In this document: piece by piece, positions 39,320-48,939 of the stretch | Layout: every line of letters begins with the position of its first letter | Numbering within the stretch: the first letter of the stretch is position 1 | Source: Pseudidiomarina homiensis | GTDB lineage: Bacteria; Pseudomonadota; Gammaproteobacteria; Enterobacterales; Alteromonadaceae | Direction of reading: 5' to 3' | DNA: 64,000 nucleotides | NCBI RefSeq assembly: GCF_003987225.1 | Contig: NZ_PIPX01000003.1 | Span: forward strand, 177,172 to 241,171 | Translations under genes and position numbers: made by a program | Notes under the pieces: model-generated | Database searches by the model: none | What the model was told of the DNA's origin: nothing | What the model saw: only the letters and a program-made list of their open reading frames with translations

Positions 39320-41812
39320 TTACTGCTTTAACATCCGCTTGGTTTTTTGCGTAGCTTGCGCTTGTAGCGGATCATCAGGCCAAGGATGCTTAGGATAGCG
39401 CCCTTTCATCTCTTTTTTTACTTGTTGATACGCATTTTGCCAAAAACTTGCTAAATCAGCGGTCCGTTGCAACGGTCGTCGTGCCGGTGATAACAGCTCT
39501 AGCACAAGGGTGACTTGGTTTTGACAAATTGTCGGAGACACCGGCTCACCAAAGACTTCTTGTAGTTTCAGCGCAACCGTCGGCAGCTCACTTTGGTAAT
39601 CGATGCGGTGACGCAAGCCACTTGGTGCTTGCCAATGCGTCGGACACAGGCGCGCTAACTGCTGTTGTTGCGCATAATCCAAACGCGCCTGCAGCGCCGC
39701 AAGCGGTGACCATCGTTGCAACTCTGCAAGACTCTGGAGCGATTGCCAGTAAGGCGCCGCCCAGCTTTCGAGCTCTTGTCTTAAGGCTTCAACATGAAAG
39801 TCAGGCCACGCTTGGCCAGCGCCCAAATGCTGCCGCGCCAAATTGACCCGCGCCAGAAACTGTTGCACTTCATCAGCCGTTAACAAGTTCTCTAAAAGGT
39901 CGTGTTGGCGTTGCACCAATTCCACCAGTAGTTGCACACGCGCAGCCGCCGAAGGTTGCTGTTGCGCCGGCCGTTCAGCGAGCACTATCGCCCCTAAGCG
40001 CTGCCGTTCGACCGCTTGCAAGCGTTGTTGTGGACCTTGCCACGCCAACTCGGTTTGCCAATGCAGATCGAGCGCAGGATGGTCGAGCTGAGATCGGTCG
40101 AGCGCAACAAAATCATCAATGATCGCGTCGGCACTACGCTCACTCAACCGCATTGACAGAATAAGTATTAGCGCATCACCGTTGCGCGTATCCTGCCCAT
40201 GGAATTGAGCACCTCCGCCGTAGGCCACTAGGTAACTATCGCTACTACTGCGATGATTGGCATTTCGAGATGCACTCCGAGATGCACTACGGCCTAGAGC
40301 TACGCGGTCAGGGTAGCCCCATAATGCCAACGTTGCGACCTCCTCCACACTGATGTCGTTGACTTGCTCCCTGCCACCTAATTTGCGCTGCCACCACTGC
40401 CAGCGCTGTCGAGCTTGCTTGCCGAGTTGCTGAGCGGTCAACGGCAAGTGTTGCTGAGCGGCGGGGTATTCGAGTTGTGCTAACAGCAACGCCGCCTTAC
40501 TTCGGGCGTACTCGTCGAGATCCTGCGCAGCCACCGCAATACGCGCTATACGTGGTTCATTGCCCAAGGCTGCGACCTGTTGACCGACCTTCGTTAAATG
40601 GCCACGCTCATCCAGTACACCTAACTGCTTAAGTAAGTGCTCGCCTACTTCCAAATGTACTGAATTCGGTGAACTCAGAAACTTTAAATCCTTAACCTCG
40701 CTGCCCCAGCGTTTCGCTTCGAGCACTAAGCCAGCTAAATCTTCGGTTTCAACGGCAGGCGCATCAAAGTCACGTAAACCTTGCGTATCCCCTTCAGCCC
40801 AAATTCGAAAACAATGACCGGGTCCCAATCGCCCTGCACGACCCGCCCGTTGCGTTGCCGCCGCCTTGCTAATGCGCTCGGTCGCCAGTCTGGTCAAACC
40901 ATGGCGCGGATAAAACGTAGCCCGTCGCTCACGACCACTGTCGACCACCACATCAATACCCGGAATTGTGACACTGGTTTCAGCGATGTTGGTCGCCAAC
41001 ACCACTTTCTTTTGTCCTGACGGTAACGCCTGCAAGGCTGCCTGTTGTTCGGCAAGCGTCAACTGCCGATGCAGCGGTTGCACATGAATGTTCGCACCCA
41101 AGTCTAAAGTTTTAGCTAAGTGGGTGATCTCGCGCCAGCCTGGTAAAAAAACCAATACCCCATGCTCGGCAAGCTGCACCGCCTCACGCACTACCGTTGC
41201 GGTATGGGGTAACCACTCACTGCGTGGCGGTACCGCTCGGTAGTGCATGGTGATCGGGTGTTGCCGCCCTTCACTGACGAGTACTTTCGCATCACCAAGC
41301 CACTGTGCGATCTGTTCTGCTGGCAGTGTCGCCGACATGATCAGTAAACCTAAGTCGGGTCGCAACGGCAGCGCCTCGAGTAACATCGCCAAACTTAAAT
41401 CACTAAATAAATTACGCTCATGAAACTCATCAAACAGTACTGCACCGATGCCGGTGAGCTCAGGATCTTGTTGTAGGTATTGGGTGAAGGTACCTTCGGT
41501 GACAATCAGCAGTCGTGTGCTAGAGCTACTGCGTTGTTCACCGCGGACATGGTAACCCACTTGCTCGCCAACCGCTTCACCGAGCTGTTGGGCAAGATAA
41601 TGAGCAATAGAGATAGCCGCCAAGCGACGTGGTTGTAGCAATACAATACGTTGGCCCTGCCACGACTCGGCGCGCAGCAGGGCCAGCGGTAAAGCGGTCG
41701 ACTTGCCCGCACCGGGCGGTGCTTGCAAGACCAGTTTTTGTCCCGGTAACTGCGCTATTACTTCTGGGAGCAGCGCAGTTATCGGTAAATCATTCAGTTT
41801 TGACGCGGCCAA
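39320..41812 (-). CDS. hrpB: ATP-dependent RNA helicase HrpB
   Basis: HrpB is a DEAH-type helicase of poorly known cellular role, encoded next to mrcB in many gammaproteobacteria. Walker A PPGAGKST is at about 32-39, the DEFH box in LFDEFHERNLFSDL is the HrpB variant of DEAH, and QRAGRAGRLGPG closes the helicase core. The HrpB-specific C-terminal domain is complete. The start is uncertain: TTG at 41812, one base after the pepB stop, fits the family's N-terminus, while an in-frame GTG at 41848 inside pepB would add 12 residues. No strong ribosome binding site supports either, so coupling to pepB is likely. Confidence 0.9.
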   Translation of the reverse strand: MAASKLNDLPITALLPEVIAQLPGQKLVLQAPPGAGKSTALPLALLRAESWQGQRIVLLQPRRLAAISIAHYLAQQLGEAVGEQVGYHVRGEQRSSSSTRLLIVTEGTFTQYLQQDPELTGIGAVLFDEFHERNLFSDLSLAMLLEALPLRPDLGLLIMSATLPAEQIAQWLGDAKVLVSEGRQHPITMHYRAVPPRSEWLPHTATVVREAVQLAEHGVLVFLPGWREITHLAKTLDLGANIHVQPLHRQLTLAEQQAALQALPSGQKKVVLATNIAETSVTIPGIDVVVDSGRERRATFYPRHGLTRLATERISKAAATQRAGRAGRLGPGHCFRIWAEGDTQGLRDFDAPAVETEDLAGLVLEAKRWGSEVKDLKFLSSPNSVHLEVGEHLLKQLGVLDERGHLTKVGQQVAALGNEPRIARIAVAAQDLDEYARSKAALLLAQLEYPAAQQHLPLTAQQLGKQARQRWQWWQRKLGGREQVNDISVEEVATLALWGYPDRVALGRSASRSASRNANHRSSSDSYLVAYGGGAQFHGQDTRNGDALILILSMRLSERSADAIIDDFVALDRSQLDHPALDLHWQTELAWQGPQQRLQAVERQRLGAIVLAERPAQQQPSAAARVQLLVELVQRQHDLLENLLTADEVQQFLARVNLARQHLGAGQAWPDFHVEALRQELESWAAPYWQSLQSLAELQRWSPLAALQARLDYAQQQQLARLCPTHWQAPSGLRHRIDYQSELPTVALKLQEVFGEPVSPTICQNQVTLVLELLSPARRPLQRTADLASFWQNAYQQVKKEMKGRYPKHPWPDDPLQAQATQKTKRMLKQ

Positions 41813-41813
41813 C

Positions 41814-43100
41814 TTAGTCTTGTAGCAAAGCGGCAATAGTGCGCACACCTAGAGCGGTTGCTCCAGTCGCCCACATGGCATTAGCACTGTTGTGATAGGC
41901 CCCAGCAATATCGAAATGCAACCAGCCCTTGCCTTGATTTGGCGCAAAACGCAGTAAGAAGCCAGCAGCGTTACTCGCACCGCCAGTACCACCACCTTTT
42001 TGCGGACGGCTATTGGCACAATCAGCAAACGCCGAAGGTGTATTTTCCTGATGCCAACGCTGTAACGGTAAGCGCCATAAATTTTCCCGCTGAACGGCTG
42101 CAGTACTAAGTGCTTGGTTGGCCAGCTCGTCATCAACACTAAACAAGGCATTGTACTCATTACCCACCGCCACTTGCGCTGCACCGGTTAAGGTAGCGGC
42201 ATCCATGACACGTTTAGCGCCGACTTCACCCGCGTATTGCAGACCATCAGCTAAAACTAAACGCCCTTCAGCATCGGTATTCACAACTTCGACAGTGACG
42301 CCATTTTTATAGGTAATGATATCGCCAAGTTTGTAGGCGGTGCCGTCAACAAGGTTTTCTGCACAGCAAAGCACCAGTTGTACGCGCTTCTGCAAACCTT
42401 GCTCGATGGCCAAACCTAAAGCGCCAGCAACAGTAGCAGCGCCACCCATGTCGCACTTCATGGCCAACATCCCTTCGCTTGATTTCAGGCTATAACCACC
42501 CGAATCAAAGGTGATACCTTTGCCAACCAGCACAGTGTCGATCTCTGCGTTGGCATCGCCACTCGGATTATAATCAACCACTAACATACAAGGTGCGTGT
42601 TTGCTCGCCCGGCCTACGGTATGAATACCCATCCAGCCTTCTTGCACCAACTCGTCACCTTTAATGACTTTACTGGTGACCTTTTCTGGCGCTATCGAAG
42701 CTAACTTGTCAGCCACCCGTTGAGCTAACGACTCTGGGTAAATATCCGCCGGAGGTAAGTTAATCAATTCTCGCGTCCAGTTAACGATGTTACGTGTTTG
42801 GCTCAGCGCATCGGCGTTACTCGCCCACGCAACCTTATTTGTACTACGGGTGTCGGTATAACCATTAGCGAACGCCCACTGACGCTCAAAGTCCCAACCT
42901 TCACCGCTTAACTGCACTGAGCTCACACCCAGGTTATCAAGCTGGCGACCTGCTTTTTGCACTTTTCGTAAGTTTTCGGCCTCGTCCTGGCCTAAATAAA
43001 TCGTTGCCCCTTGGTCACCGACAATGACCGGCGCCGATCTTTTCCAAGCAGAATCCGAAAACTCTTGTTGAACAACAAAAACAGCAAGTGCAGTAGACAT
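41814..43100 (-). CDS. pepB: aminopeptidase B (M17 family)
   Basis: This M17 leucyl aminopeptidase-type enzyme of 428 residues aligns along its full length with E. coli PepB (427 residues), for example VQLSGEGWDFERQWAF and LPLQRWHQ. The two-metal active site is in VGKGITFDSGGYSLK and NTDAEGRLVLADGL. PepA is longer and has a different N-terminus, so PepB is the better name. The gene diverges from sfsA and leads the pepB-hrpB-mrcB operon. Confidence 0.9.
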   Translation of the reverse strand: MSTALAVFVVQQEFSDSAWKRSAPVIVGDQGATIYLGQDEAENLRKVQKAGRQLDNLGVSSVQLSGEGWDFERQWAFANGYTDTRSTNKVAWASNADALSQTRNIVNWTRELINLPPADIYPESLAQRVADKLASIAPEKVTSKVIKGDELVQEGWMGIHTVGRASKHAPCMLVVDYNPSGDANAEIDTVLVGKGITFDSGGYSLKSSEGMLAMKCDMGGAATVAGALGLAIEQGLQKRVQLVLCCAENLVDGTAYKLGDIITYKNGVTVEVVNTDAEGRLVLADGLQYAGEVGAKRVMDAATLTGAAQVAVGNEYNALFSVDDELANQALSTAAVQRENLWRLPLQRWHQENTPSAFADCANSRPQKGGGTGGASNAAGFLLRFAPNQGKGWLHFDIAGAYHNSANAMWATGATALGVRTIAALLQD

Positions 43101-43169
43101 GGTTACAAGCTCCCAGTATGGTTGCGAATCAATTGAAGTATATCCTAACTAAGCTACATGAGGCTGACA

Positions 43170-43895
43170 ATGCAGTTTGACAACCCCTTGCAGCAGGCTT
43201 TTTTAGTGCGCCGCTATAAACGCTTTCTGGCTGATGTTTATCATCCGGATTGGGCCGAACATAACACGCCTGATAACCCCATGACGGTGCATTGCCCAAA
43301 TACCGGAGCAATGACGGGCTGTGCTGAATCAGGCATGCGGGTCTGGTTGAGTGACTCAGGGAATCCAAAGCGCAAATACCGTTACACTTGGGAACTTGCC
43401 GAAACCTCCGATGGTCACACCATTTGTGTCAACACCCACCGTGCCAATACGGTGGTCGGCGAAGCCCTAAAGCAACAGCTTTTACCCGAAATTGGCGGAC
43501 TCACGGAGCTCACAGCAGAGCAACGTTACGGCTACGATAATCGACGGATTGATTGGTTAGCCCGTAACACCAAAGACCAACAGCTCTATATCGAAGTTAA
43601 AAGTGTAACGCTGGCAGATGGAACGCAAGGGTATTTTCCCGACACCGTCAGTCAGCGCGCGAGTGACCACTTACGCAGTCTGATGGCAATGGTGGAAGAA
43701 GGGCATCGTGCTGTTGTACTTTATTGTGTATTTCATGGTGCGGTCGAACAGGTCAGCGCAGCACGACATTGCGATCCAAACTATGCCGAGACAGCGCAAA
43801 TCGCCAAGCAAAAAGGTGTTGAATTTTATGCGCTTAAGTGCTCAATTGCTGCAAATGGAATAAACCCTGTTGGGCCTTTACCAGTGACCAGCTAA
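43170..43895 (+). CDS. sfsA: SfsA family DNA-binding / nuclease-fold protein
   Basis: SfsA was named for stimulating sugar fermentation (maltose genes) in E. coli; it has an OB-fold and a nuclease-like domain. The N-terminus RRYKRFLADV, HCPNTGAMTGC, and IEVKSVTLADGTQGYFPD with nuclease-like acidic residues are seen. I chose the ATG at 43170, since AGG precedes it at good spacing; an ATG at 43158 is an alternative. It is first in sfsA-dksA-gluQRS-pcnB-folK, the same order as in E. coli. Confidence 0.92.
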   Translation: MQFDNPLQQAFLVRRYKRFLADVYHPDWAEHNTPDNPMTVHCPNTGAMTGCAESGMRVWLSDSGNPKRKYRYTWELAETSDGHTICVNTHRANTVVGEALKQQLLPEIGGLTELTAEQRYGYDNRRIDWLARNTKDQQLYIEVKSVTLADGTQGYFPDTVSQRASDHLRSLMAMVEEGHRAVVLYCVFHGAVEQVSAARHCDPNYAETAQIAKQKGVEFYALKCSIAANGINPVGPLPVTS

Positions 43896-43917
43896 ACAGA
43901 CTGTTGCATAAATAAAA

Positions 43918-43946
43918 TTGCGCAGGGTTGTGCTTTCTGGTATATG
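43918..43946 (+). promoter_or_regulatory. sigma70 promoter of dksA
   Basis: TTGCGC (43918-43923), a 17-base spacer and TATATG (43941-43946) preceded by TGG give an extended -10 promoter. Transcription would start about 35 bases before the dksA ATG, leaving a short leader with TAGGAG as ribosome binding site. Confidence 0.5.
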
Positions 43947-43988
43947 TACCGACCTTTTTGAAGAACCATCTCATATAGGAGATCCACA

Positions 43989-44441
43989 ATGCCTCAAGGA
44001 ACGCCGAAAAAAGCTCATGGCATTTTGGCACAAGCTGGCTTGGAACCTTACCAAGAGCAGCCGAATGAAGAGTATATGAACGAGAAGCAGCGCGCACACT
44101 TCCGCAAGATCTTGGAAGTTTGGCGCAACCAGCTTCGTGAAGAAGTGGATCGCACCGTACATCACATGAAAGATGAAGCGGCTAACTTTCCAGACCCTGT
44201 CGATCGTGCTGCGCAAGAAGAAGAGTTCAGCCTTGAATTGCGTACCCGTGACCGCGAGCGCAAGCTGATCAAAAAGATCGAGAAAACACTGCAAAAAATC
44301 GAAGCTGATGACTTTGGTTTCTGTGATCAGTGCGGCATCGAAATCGGCATTCGCCGCTTAGAAGCTCGACCTACTGCAGACCTCTGCGTAGACTGCAAGA
44401 CACTTGCAGAAATTAAAGAGAAGCAACTTACTGGCGCCTAA
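43989..44441 (+). CDS. dksA: RNA polymerase-binding transcription factor DksA
   Basis: DksA enters the RNA polymerase secondary channel and with ppGpp reshapes transcription, including that of rRNA operons like the one at the right edge. The coiled-coil tip motif DPVDRA is at 69-74 with both key aspartates (D69, D72) and A74. The zinc finger cysteines C112, C115, C133 and C136 are all present, so it is the canonical zinc form. The length of 150 residues matches E. coli (151). Confidence 0.96.
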   Translation: MPQGTPKKAHGILAQAGLEPYQEQPNEEYMNEKQRAHFRKILEVWRNQLREEVDRTVHHMKDEAANFPDPVDRAAQEEEFSLELRTRDRERKLIKKIEKTLQKIEADDFGFCDQCGIEIGIRRLEARPTADLCVDCKTLAEIKEKQLTGA

Positions 44442-44442
44442 G

Positions 44443-45294
44443 GTGGCCAGCGCTCTTCCTTATTGTGGACGCTTTGCCCCGACTCCGTCGGGGCCGCTAC
44501 ACTTCGGTTCGTTGATTGCGGCTGTCGCAAGCTACCTCGATGCCAAAGCTCACCAAGGCAAGTGGCTCGTACGTATCGAAGATGTAGATAAACCACGAGC
44601 CGTCGCCGGCGCCGATACCATCATTCTAAAGCAACTCGAAACCTTCGGTTTACACTGGGACGGCGAAGTACTCTACCAGTCGCGCCGCGACGCTGCGTAC
44701 GGTGCTGCATTAAGCCAACTACAAGAGCGTAAACTCTGCTATTACTGCACCTGCACACGCAAGCAGATAAAGACGCGCGGCCCTTATTACACCGGCTATT
44801 GTCGTACGAAGAATCGCAGCGCAGATAATGCGGCGATTCGCTTTTGTAATGACCAGCCTGTAACGCAGTTTATAGACCGCTGGCAGGACGAAGTTGTGAT
44901 TGAACCGGCATTTGCTGCCGAAGACTTTGTGCTCTACCGTCGCGATCAGCTTTATACCTACCAGCTTGCGGTCGTCGTAGATGACATTGAACAAGGCATC
45001 ACCGATCTGGTGCGTGGTGCTGATTTGTTGACGCCAACGGCTTGGCAACTAACCTTGTGGCAGCAATTGAGCACCCGCCGCCCGCGACTTATGCATGTAC
45101 CTTTGGCACTTGATGCGAATGGTCGTAAGTTAAGTAAGCAGAACCATGCGCCAGCGTTAGCTAGCAATGAGATTCGGCGACAATTGCAAGAAGCCATGCA
45201 ATTCCTTGGCATCACCGATATTGATGCGGGGAACAGCGTTGCACAAATGTTGCAGCAAGCAACTAACGTTTGGGCGGCAAAGTATCTTTCCTGA
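44443..45294 (+). CDS. gluQRS: glutamyl-Q tRNA(Asp) synthetase
   Basis: GluQRS is a truncated glutamyl-tRNA synthetase that attaches glutamate to queuosine in tRNA-Asp. The HIGH-like motif HFGS is at 20-23, KLSKQ near the C-terminus, and a zinc site is formed by C99, C102 or C104, and C120. It lacks the anticodon-binding half of GluRS. The GTG at 44443 lies one base after the dksA stop, suggesting coupled translation. A longer frame starting inside dksA is unlikely. Confidence 0.92.
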   Translation: MASALPYCGRFAPTPSGPLHFGSLIAAVASYLDAKAHQGKWLVRIEDVDKPRAVAGADTIILKQLETFGLHWDGEVLYQSRRDAAYGAALSQLQERKLCYYCTCTRKQIKTRGPYYTGYCRTKNRSADNAAIRFCNDQPVTQFIDRWQDEVVIEPAFAAEDFVLYRRDQLYTYQLAVVVDDIEQGITDLVRGADLLTPTAWQLTLWQQLSTRRPRLMHVPLALDANGRKLSKQNHAPALASNEIRRQLQEAMQFLGITDIDAGNSVAQMLQQATNVWAAKYLS

Positions 45295-45357
45295 AAGGCG
45301 TGGACAAGCTACAATACGCTGGTTTTTAATACAGTTGTCGAATAGGGAGACACAACC

Positions 45358-46779
45358 ATTATCAAACGCATGAAAGCCCTCGCCAAAAAAGCGCTAGGCG
45401 CAAAAGAACAAAACAGCGAGTTACCGGCAAATATTCTTGCTAAACCCATAGTGATCTCCCGTGATCAACACCCTATCTCGCGTAAAGACATTGCCGAACC
45501 AGCGCTAAAAGTGCTTTATCGGTTACACAATGCCGGTTACGAAGCCTATCTGGTTGGCGGTTGCGTACGTGACCTACTGCTTGGTTTAAAGCCCAAAGAC
45601 TTCGATGTCGCCACCAATGCAAGCCCCGAGCAAGTGCATAAGCTGTTTCGCAACTGCCGCTTAGTCGGCCGCCGCTTTCGCTTGGCACACATCATGTTTG
45701 GCCGCGAAGTTATTGAAGTGGCAACGTTCCGTGGCCACCATGACGATGAAACCGAAGAACAAAAACATGCTAAGCGCGATGCGCAGGGTATGTTAGTGCG
45801 CGACAACGTTTACGGCACCATCGAAGAAGACGCGCAGCGTCGTGATTTCACCGTCAACGCTCTGTATTACAACATTGCCGATTTCGCCATCTACGATTTT
45901 GCCAATGGCGTGCGCGACATTGAAACCGGCGTCCTACGAATGATTGGTGATGCTGAAACACGCTACCGCGAAGACCCTGTACGTATGTTACGTGCCATCC
46001 GCTTCGCGACTAAGCTGTCCATGCGTATGGACGATAGCGTTGCTCAGCCAATCAAAGAACACGCAGCACTGTTGCAAAACATTCCTCCAGCTCGGCTGTT
46101 TGAGGAGTGCTTGAAGCTCTTTACCGCAGGTAAAGCGTTAGCCAATTTCGAAATGCTCAGCGACTATCATTTGTTCCAACAGCTCTTTCCGTTGCTGAAA
46201 AGCTACTTACAGGCTCCCGATGAAGCCCCTTATCAGATGATTCGGCAGACCTTCGCGGACACCGATAGTCGCATTCAGCAGGGGCTGAGTATAACGCCAG
46301 CCTATTTGTTCGCCGCACTGCTTTGGTGGCCGTTACAAGCACGTATGGAACAGCTTATGTTCGAGAGTGGCTTGCCACCGATTGATGCGATGAACATCGC
46401 CGCAGCAGATGTTTGGGGACGCCAAGTACAGACCGTATCGGTACCTAAACGTTTTACGATTCCGGCACGGGAAATTTGGCAGATGCAACAACGCTTTGAG
46501 CGCGCAAAAGGGAAACGTGTGCAAACACTGCTAGGCCACCCGCGCTTTCGCGCTGCCTATGACTTCTTGTTGTTGCGCGCAGCAACAGCGACCCCATTAG
46601 AACGTAAACAGCTCACTGCACAAGCAGAGTTTTGGACCGAACAACAAAAAGGCCACTCGCCTAGCTCACCCGCCGCACATGACAACGCAGCGCCAGCACG
46701 CAAAAAGCGCGGCCGTCGCGGTGGTCGACGCCGCGGTGGTCCACGTAAAAAACCGAGCGGTGATACGCCTAAGTCATGA
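45358..46779 (+). CDS. pcnB: poly(A) polymerase I, probable AUU start
   Basis: PcnB adds 3' poly(A) tails that mark RNA for decay. The nucleotidyltransferase motif GGCVRDLLLG and the catalytic DFD are followed by RRDFTVNALYY and RYREDPVRMLRAIRF. The tail is rich in Arg, Lys and Gly (KKRGRRGGRRRGG), fitting RNA binding. The first ATG (45370) is 20 bases from the only good ribosome binding site, AGGGAG at 45344-45349. An in-frame ATT at 45358 is eight bases from it. E. coli pcnB is known to start at AUU, so I place the start there (473 residues); the ATG start would give 469. The stop overlaps folK as ATGA. Confidence 0.88.
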   Translation: MIKRMKALAKKALGAKEQNSELPANILAKPIVISRDQHPISRKDIAEPALKVLYRLHNAGYEAYLVGGCVRDLLLGLKPKDFDVATNASPEQVHKLFRNCRLVGRRFRLAHIMFGREVIEVATFRGHHDDETEEQKHAKRDAQGMLVRDNVYGTIEEDAQRRDFTVNALYYNIADFAIYDFANGVRDIETGVLRMIGDAETRYREDPVRMLRAIRFATKLSMRMDDSVAQPIKEHAALLQNIPPARLFEECLKLFTAGKALANFEMLSDYHLFQQLFPLLKSYLQAPDEAPYQMIRQTFADTDSRIQQGLSITPAYLFAALLWWPLQARMEQLMFESGLPPIDAMNIAAADVWGRQVQTVSVPKRFTIPAREIWQMQQRFERAKGKRVQTLLGHPRFRAAYDFLLLRAATATPLERKQLTAQAEFWTEQQKGHSPSSPAAHDNAAPARKKRGRRGGRRRGGPRKKPSGDTPKS

Positions 46780-47255
46780 GTACCATTTATGTTGGACTTG
46801 GCGCCAATTTGGGTAATCCAGTACAGACGTTAACCGAGCTGCTGGAGCGGCTACAACAGGTGCCAGAACTCAGTCACATCAAGTGCTCTAGCTTTTATCG
46901 TAGTACGCCGATGGGCCCACAAGATCAACCCGATTACGTTAATGCCGTGTTGTGTGCGCAAACACATCTTGCACCTTTAGCATTACTCGACTTGTTGCAA
47001 AACCTCGAGAATGAATTTGGTCGCGTGCGCAATCGGCGCTGGGGCGCACGTACATTAGACTTAGACCTACTGTTGTTTGCCGATATAAGCCTGCACCATC
47101 CGCGCCTCACCGTGCCGCACCCTGGTCTTACCGAACGTGATTTCGTGCTCGTCCCGCTGCACGAAATAGCACCCGACCTAGAGCTTCCCGATGGCCGAAG
47201 TATCGGCTCACTCCTCAAGCATTTACCGAGCCATGACCTCGTAAAAATTACCTGA
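46776..47255 (+). CDS. folK: 6-hydroxymethyl-dihydropterin pyrophosphokinase
   Basis: HPPK activates the pterin precursor of folate. The 159-residue protein shows YVGLGANLGNP, FYRSTPMGPQDQPDYVNAV, and RWGARTLDLDLLLF with the metal-binding DLD, then PHPGLTERDFVLVPL. It overlaps pcnB by four bases, as in E. coli, and is followed after 40 bases by panB. Confidence 0.95.
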   Translation: MSTIYVGLGANLGNPVQTLTELLERLQQVPELSHIKCSSFYRSTPMGPQDQPDYVNAVLCAQTHLAPLALLDLLQNLENEFGRVRNRRWGARTLDLDLLLFADISLHHPRLTVPHPGLTERDFVLVPLHEIAPDLELPDGRSIGSLLKHLPSHDLVKIT

Positions 47256-47261
47256 TACAAT
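47233..47261 (+). promoter_or_regulatory. sigma70 promoter of panB
   Basis: ATGACC (47233-47238), a 17-base spacer and TACAAT (47256-47261) preceded by TGA form an extended -10 promoter overlapping the end of folK. It would give panBC a transcript of their own with a leader of about 28 bases. Confidence 0.55.
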
Positions 47262-47295
47262 CGAAGCCATCGACGTACTTAGGTAAGGACCTAAC

Positions 47296-48093
47296 ATGGC
47301 AGCAACGACCATCGCCAAACTAGCAAAAATGAAAGCCGCAGGCGAGAAGATCGCCTCGCTCACCGCATATGACGCATCTTTTGCGAAACTATTCGCGCAG
47401 CAAGGTGTTGATTTTATGCTGGTCGGCGACTCGTTAGGCAATGTCGTGCTTGGCGAGTCCAGCACCTTGCCAGTGACGGTTGATGACATTGCTTACCATA
47501 CCCGCGCAGTACGTAACGGTGCGCCAGACGCCTTTGTCATGGCGGATATGCCTTTTATGAGTTATGCCACGCCAGAACAGGCCTGCCAAGAAGCCGCAAA
47601 ATTGATGCGTGCCGGGGCCAACATGGTCAAGCTCGAGGGTGGTGATTGGTTATTAGAAACCATTCGCCAACTGGTCGAGCGCAGTGTTCCTGTGTGTGCT
47701 CACTTAGGTCTGTTGCCACAATCAGTGAACGTGCTAGGTGGCTATAAAGTACAGGGTAAAGAAGCAAGTGCCGCTGACAATACGTTGCGGCAAGCGCTCG
47801 CCCTACAAGAAGCTGGCGCACAACTTCTGGTCCTCGAATGTGTGCCAAGTTCTCTAGCCAAACGCATTAGCGCGGCGTTGGACATCCCCACAATCGGTAT
47901 AGGCGCAGGGCCAGACTGCGATGGCCAAATCCTCGTTATGCATGACATGTTGGGCTTAAACAGCGACTACTTACCTAAGTTTGTGAAAGACTTTTTAGCC
48001 GAGGCCGGTGATCTTGCGGGTGCCGTTGAGCTTTACGTCAAACAAGTGAAAGACGGTAGCTTTCCCGGCCCTGAGCATAGTTTCAAAGGTTAA
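47296..48093 (+). CDS. panB: 3-methyl-2-oxobutanoate hydroxymethyltransferase
   Basis: PanB makes ketopantoate from ketoisovalerate, the first committed step of pantothenate synthesis. The family blocks [37 protein letters not shown], and HLGLLPQSV are present, as is [20 protein letters not shown]. The length is 265 residues, as usual. AAGGA precedes the ATG. PanC follows after five bases. Confidence 0.95.
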   Translation: MAATTIAKLAKMKAAGEKIASLTAYDASFAKLFAQQGVDFMLVGDSLGNVVLGESSTLPVTVDDIAYHTRAVRNGAPDAFVMADMPFMSYATPEQACQEAAKLMRAGANMVKLEGGDWLLETIRQLVERSVPVCAHLGLLPQSVNVLGGYKVQGKEASAADNTLRQALALQEAGAQLLVLECVPSSLAKRISAALDIPTIGIGAGPDCDGQILVMHDMLGLNSDYLPKFVKDFLAEAGDLAGAVELYVKQVKDGSFPGPEHSFKG

Positions 48094-48098
48094 CTTCC

Positions 48099-48938
48099 AT
48101 GCAACTGTTTAAGAGTCTGCAAGAATTACGGGCGTGGCGCGATCAACAACAAGGCCGCATTGCCTTGGTGCCAACCATGGGCAACCTGCATGAAGGGCAT
48201 CTAAAGTTGGTCGACTTAGCCAAACAGCATGCCGACCTGGTGATCGTTAGTATTTTCGTGAATCCGCTACAATTTGGCGCCAACGAAGATCTCGATAATT
48301 ATCCACGAACCCTAGACGCTGACTGCCAAGCCCTTGCCGAACGCGGCGCTCATGGCGTTTTTGCTCCTCAAGTCAGCGATGTGTACCCGCGCGGACTAGC
48401 GGTGCAAACCTTTATCGAAGTACCGCAGCTATCGGAAATACTATGCGGCGCAAGTCGGCCTGGACATTTTCGTGGCGTGGCGACGATTGTTGCCAAGTTA
48501 TTCAACATGGTACAACCTCAGGTCGCCATCTTTGGTGAAAAGGACTTCCAGCAGTTACAAGTGATTCGCTTAATGACGCAAGACCTGAGCTTGCCTGTGG
48601 AGGTCATTGGCATGCCGACAGAGCGTGCTGAAGATGGTTTAGCTTTAAGTTCGCGTAACGGTTACCTATCGACATCTGAGCGCCAGCAAGCACCGCTCAT
48701 TTATCAAACGCTTCAAGCTTTGGCGGCGGCCATTGCTGAGCAAAGGGTCGACCAAGAGGTTGCGCTCGCCACTGCGCGACACCAGCTTGAAAGTAACGGT
48801 TTTCGGGTGGATTATCTAGAACTACGTCGGCAAGCAGACTTGCAAGCCGCTACGGCTGACGATAAAGAATTAGTCGTACTGGTGGCTGCGTTCTTAGGCC
48901 GCACGCGCTTAATCGATAACCTGCAGTTCGCGCGCTAG
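48099..48938 (+). CDS. panC: pantothenate synthetase
   Basis: PanC joins pantoate and beta-alanine with ATP. VPTMGNLHEGHL carries the HIGH-like motif, FVNPLQFG and GEKDFQQLQVIR line the active site, and LSSRNGYLS is the KMSKS equivalent. The length is 279 residues. Its beta-alanine substrate would come from the product of the convergent panP gene, whose stop is one base away on the opposite strand. No panD is in the window. Confidence 0.95.
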   Translation: MQLFKSLQELRAWRDQQQGRIALVPTMGNLHEGHLKLVDLAKQHADLVIVSIFVNPLQFGANEDLDNYPRTLDADCQALAERGAHGVFAPQVSDVYPRGLAVQTFIEVPQLSEILCGASRPGHFRGVATIVAKLFNMVQPQVAIFGEKDFQQLQVIRLMTQDLSLPVEVIGMPTERAEDGLALSSRNGYLSTSERQQAPLIYQTLQALAAAIAEQRVDQEVALATARHQLESNGFRVDYLELRRQADLQAATADDKELVVLVAAFLGRTRLIDNLQFAR

Positions 48939-48939
48939 G

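Noticed and set aside
46680..46779. Arg/Gly-rich end of pcnB as a separate small gene or frameshift
   Set aside because: It is in frame with PcnB, and basic C-terminal tails are usual in this family.
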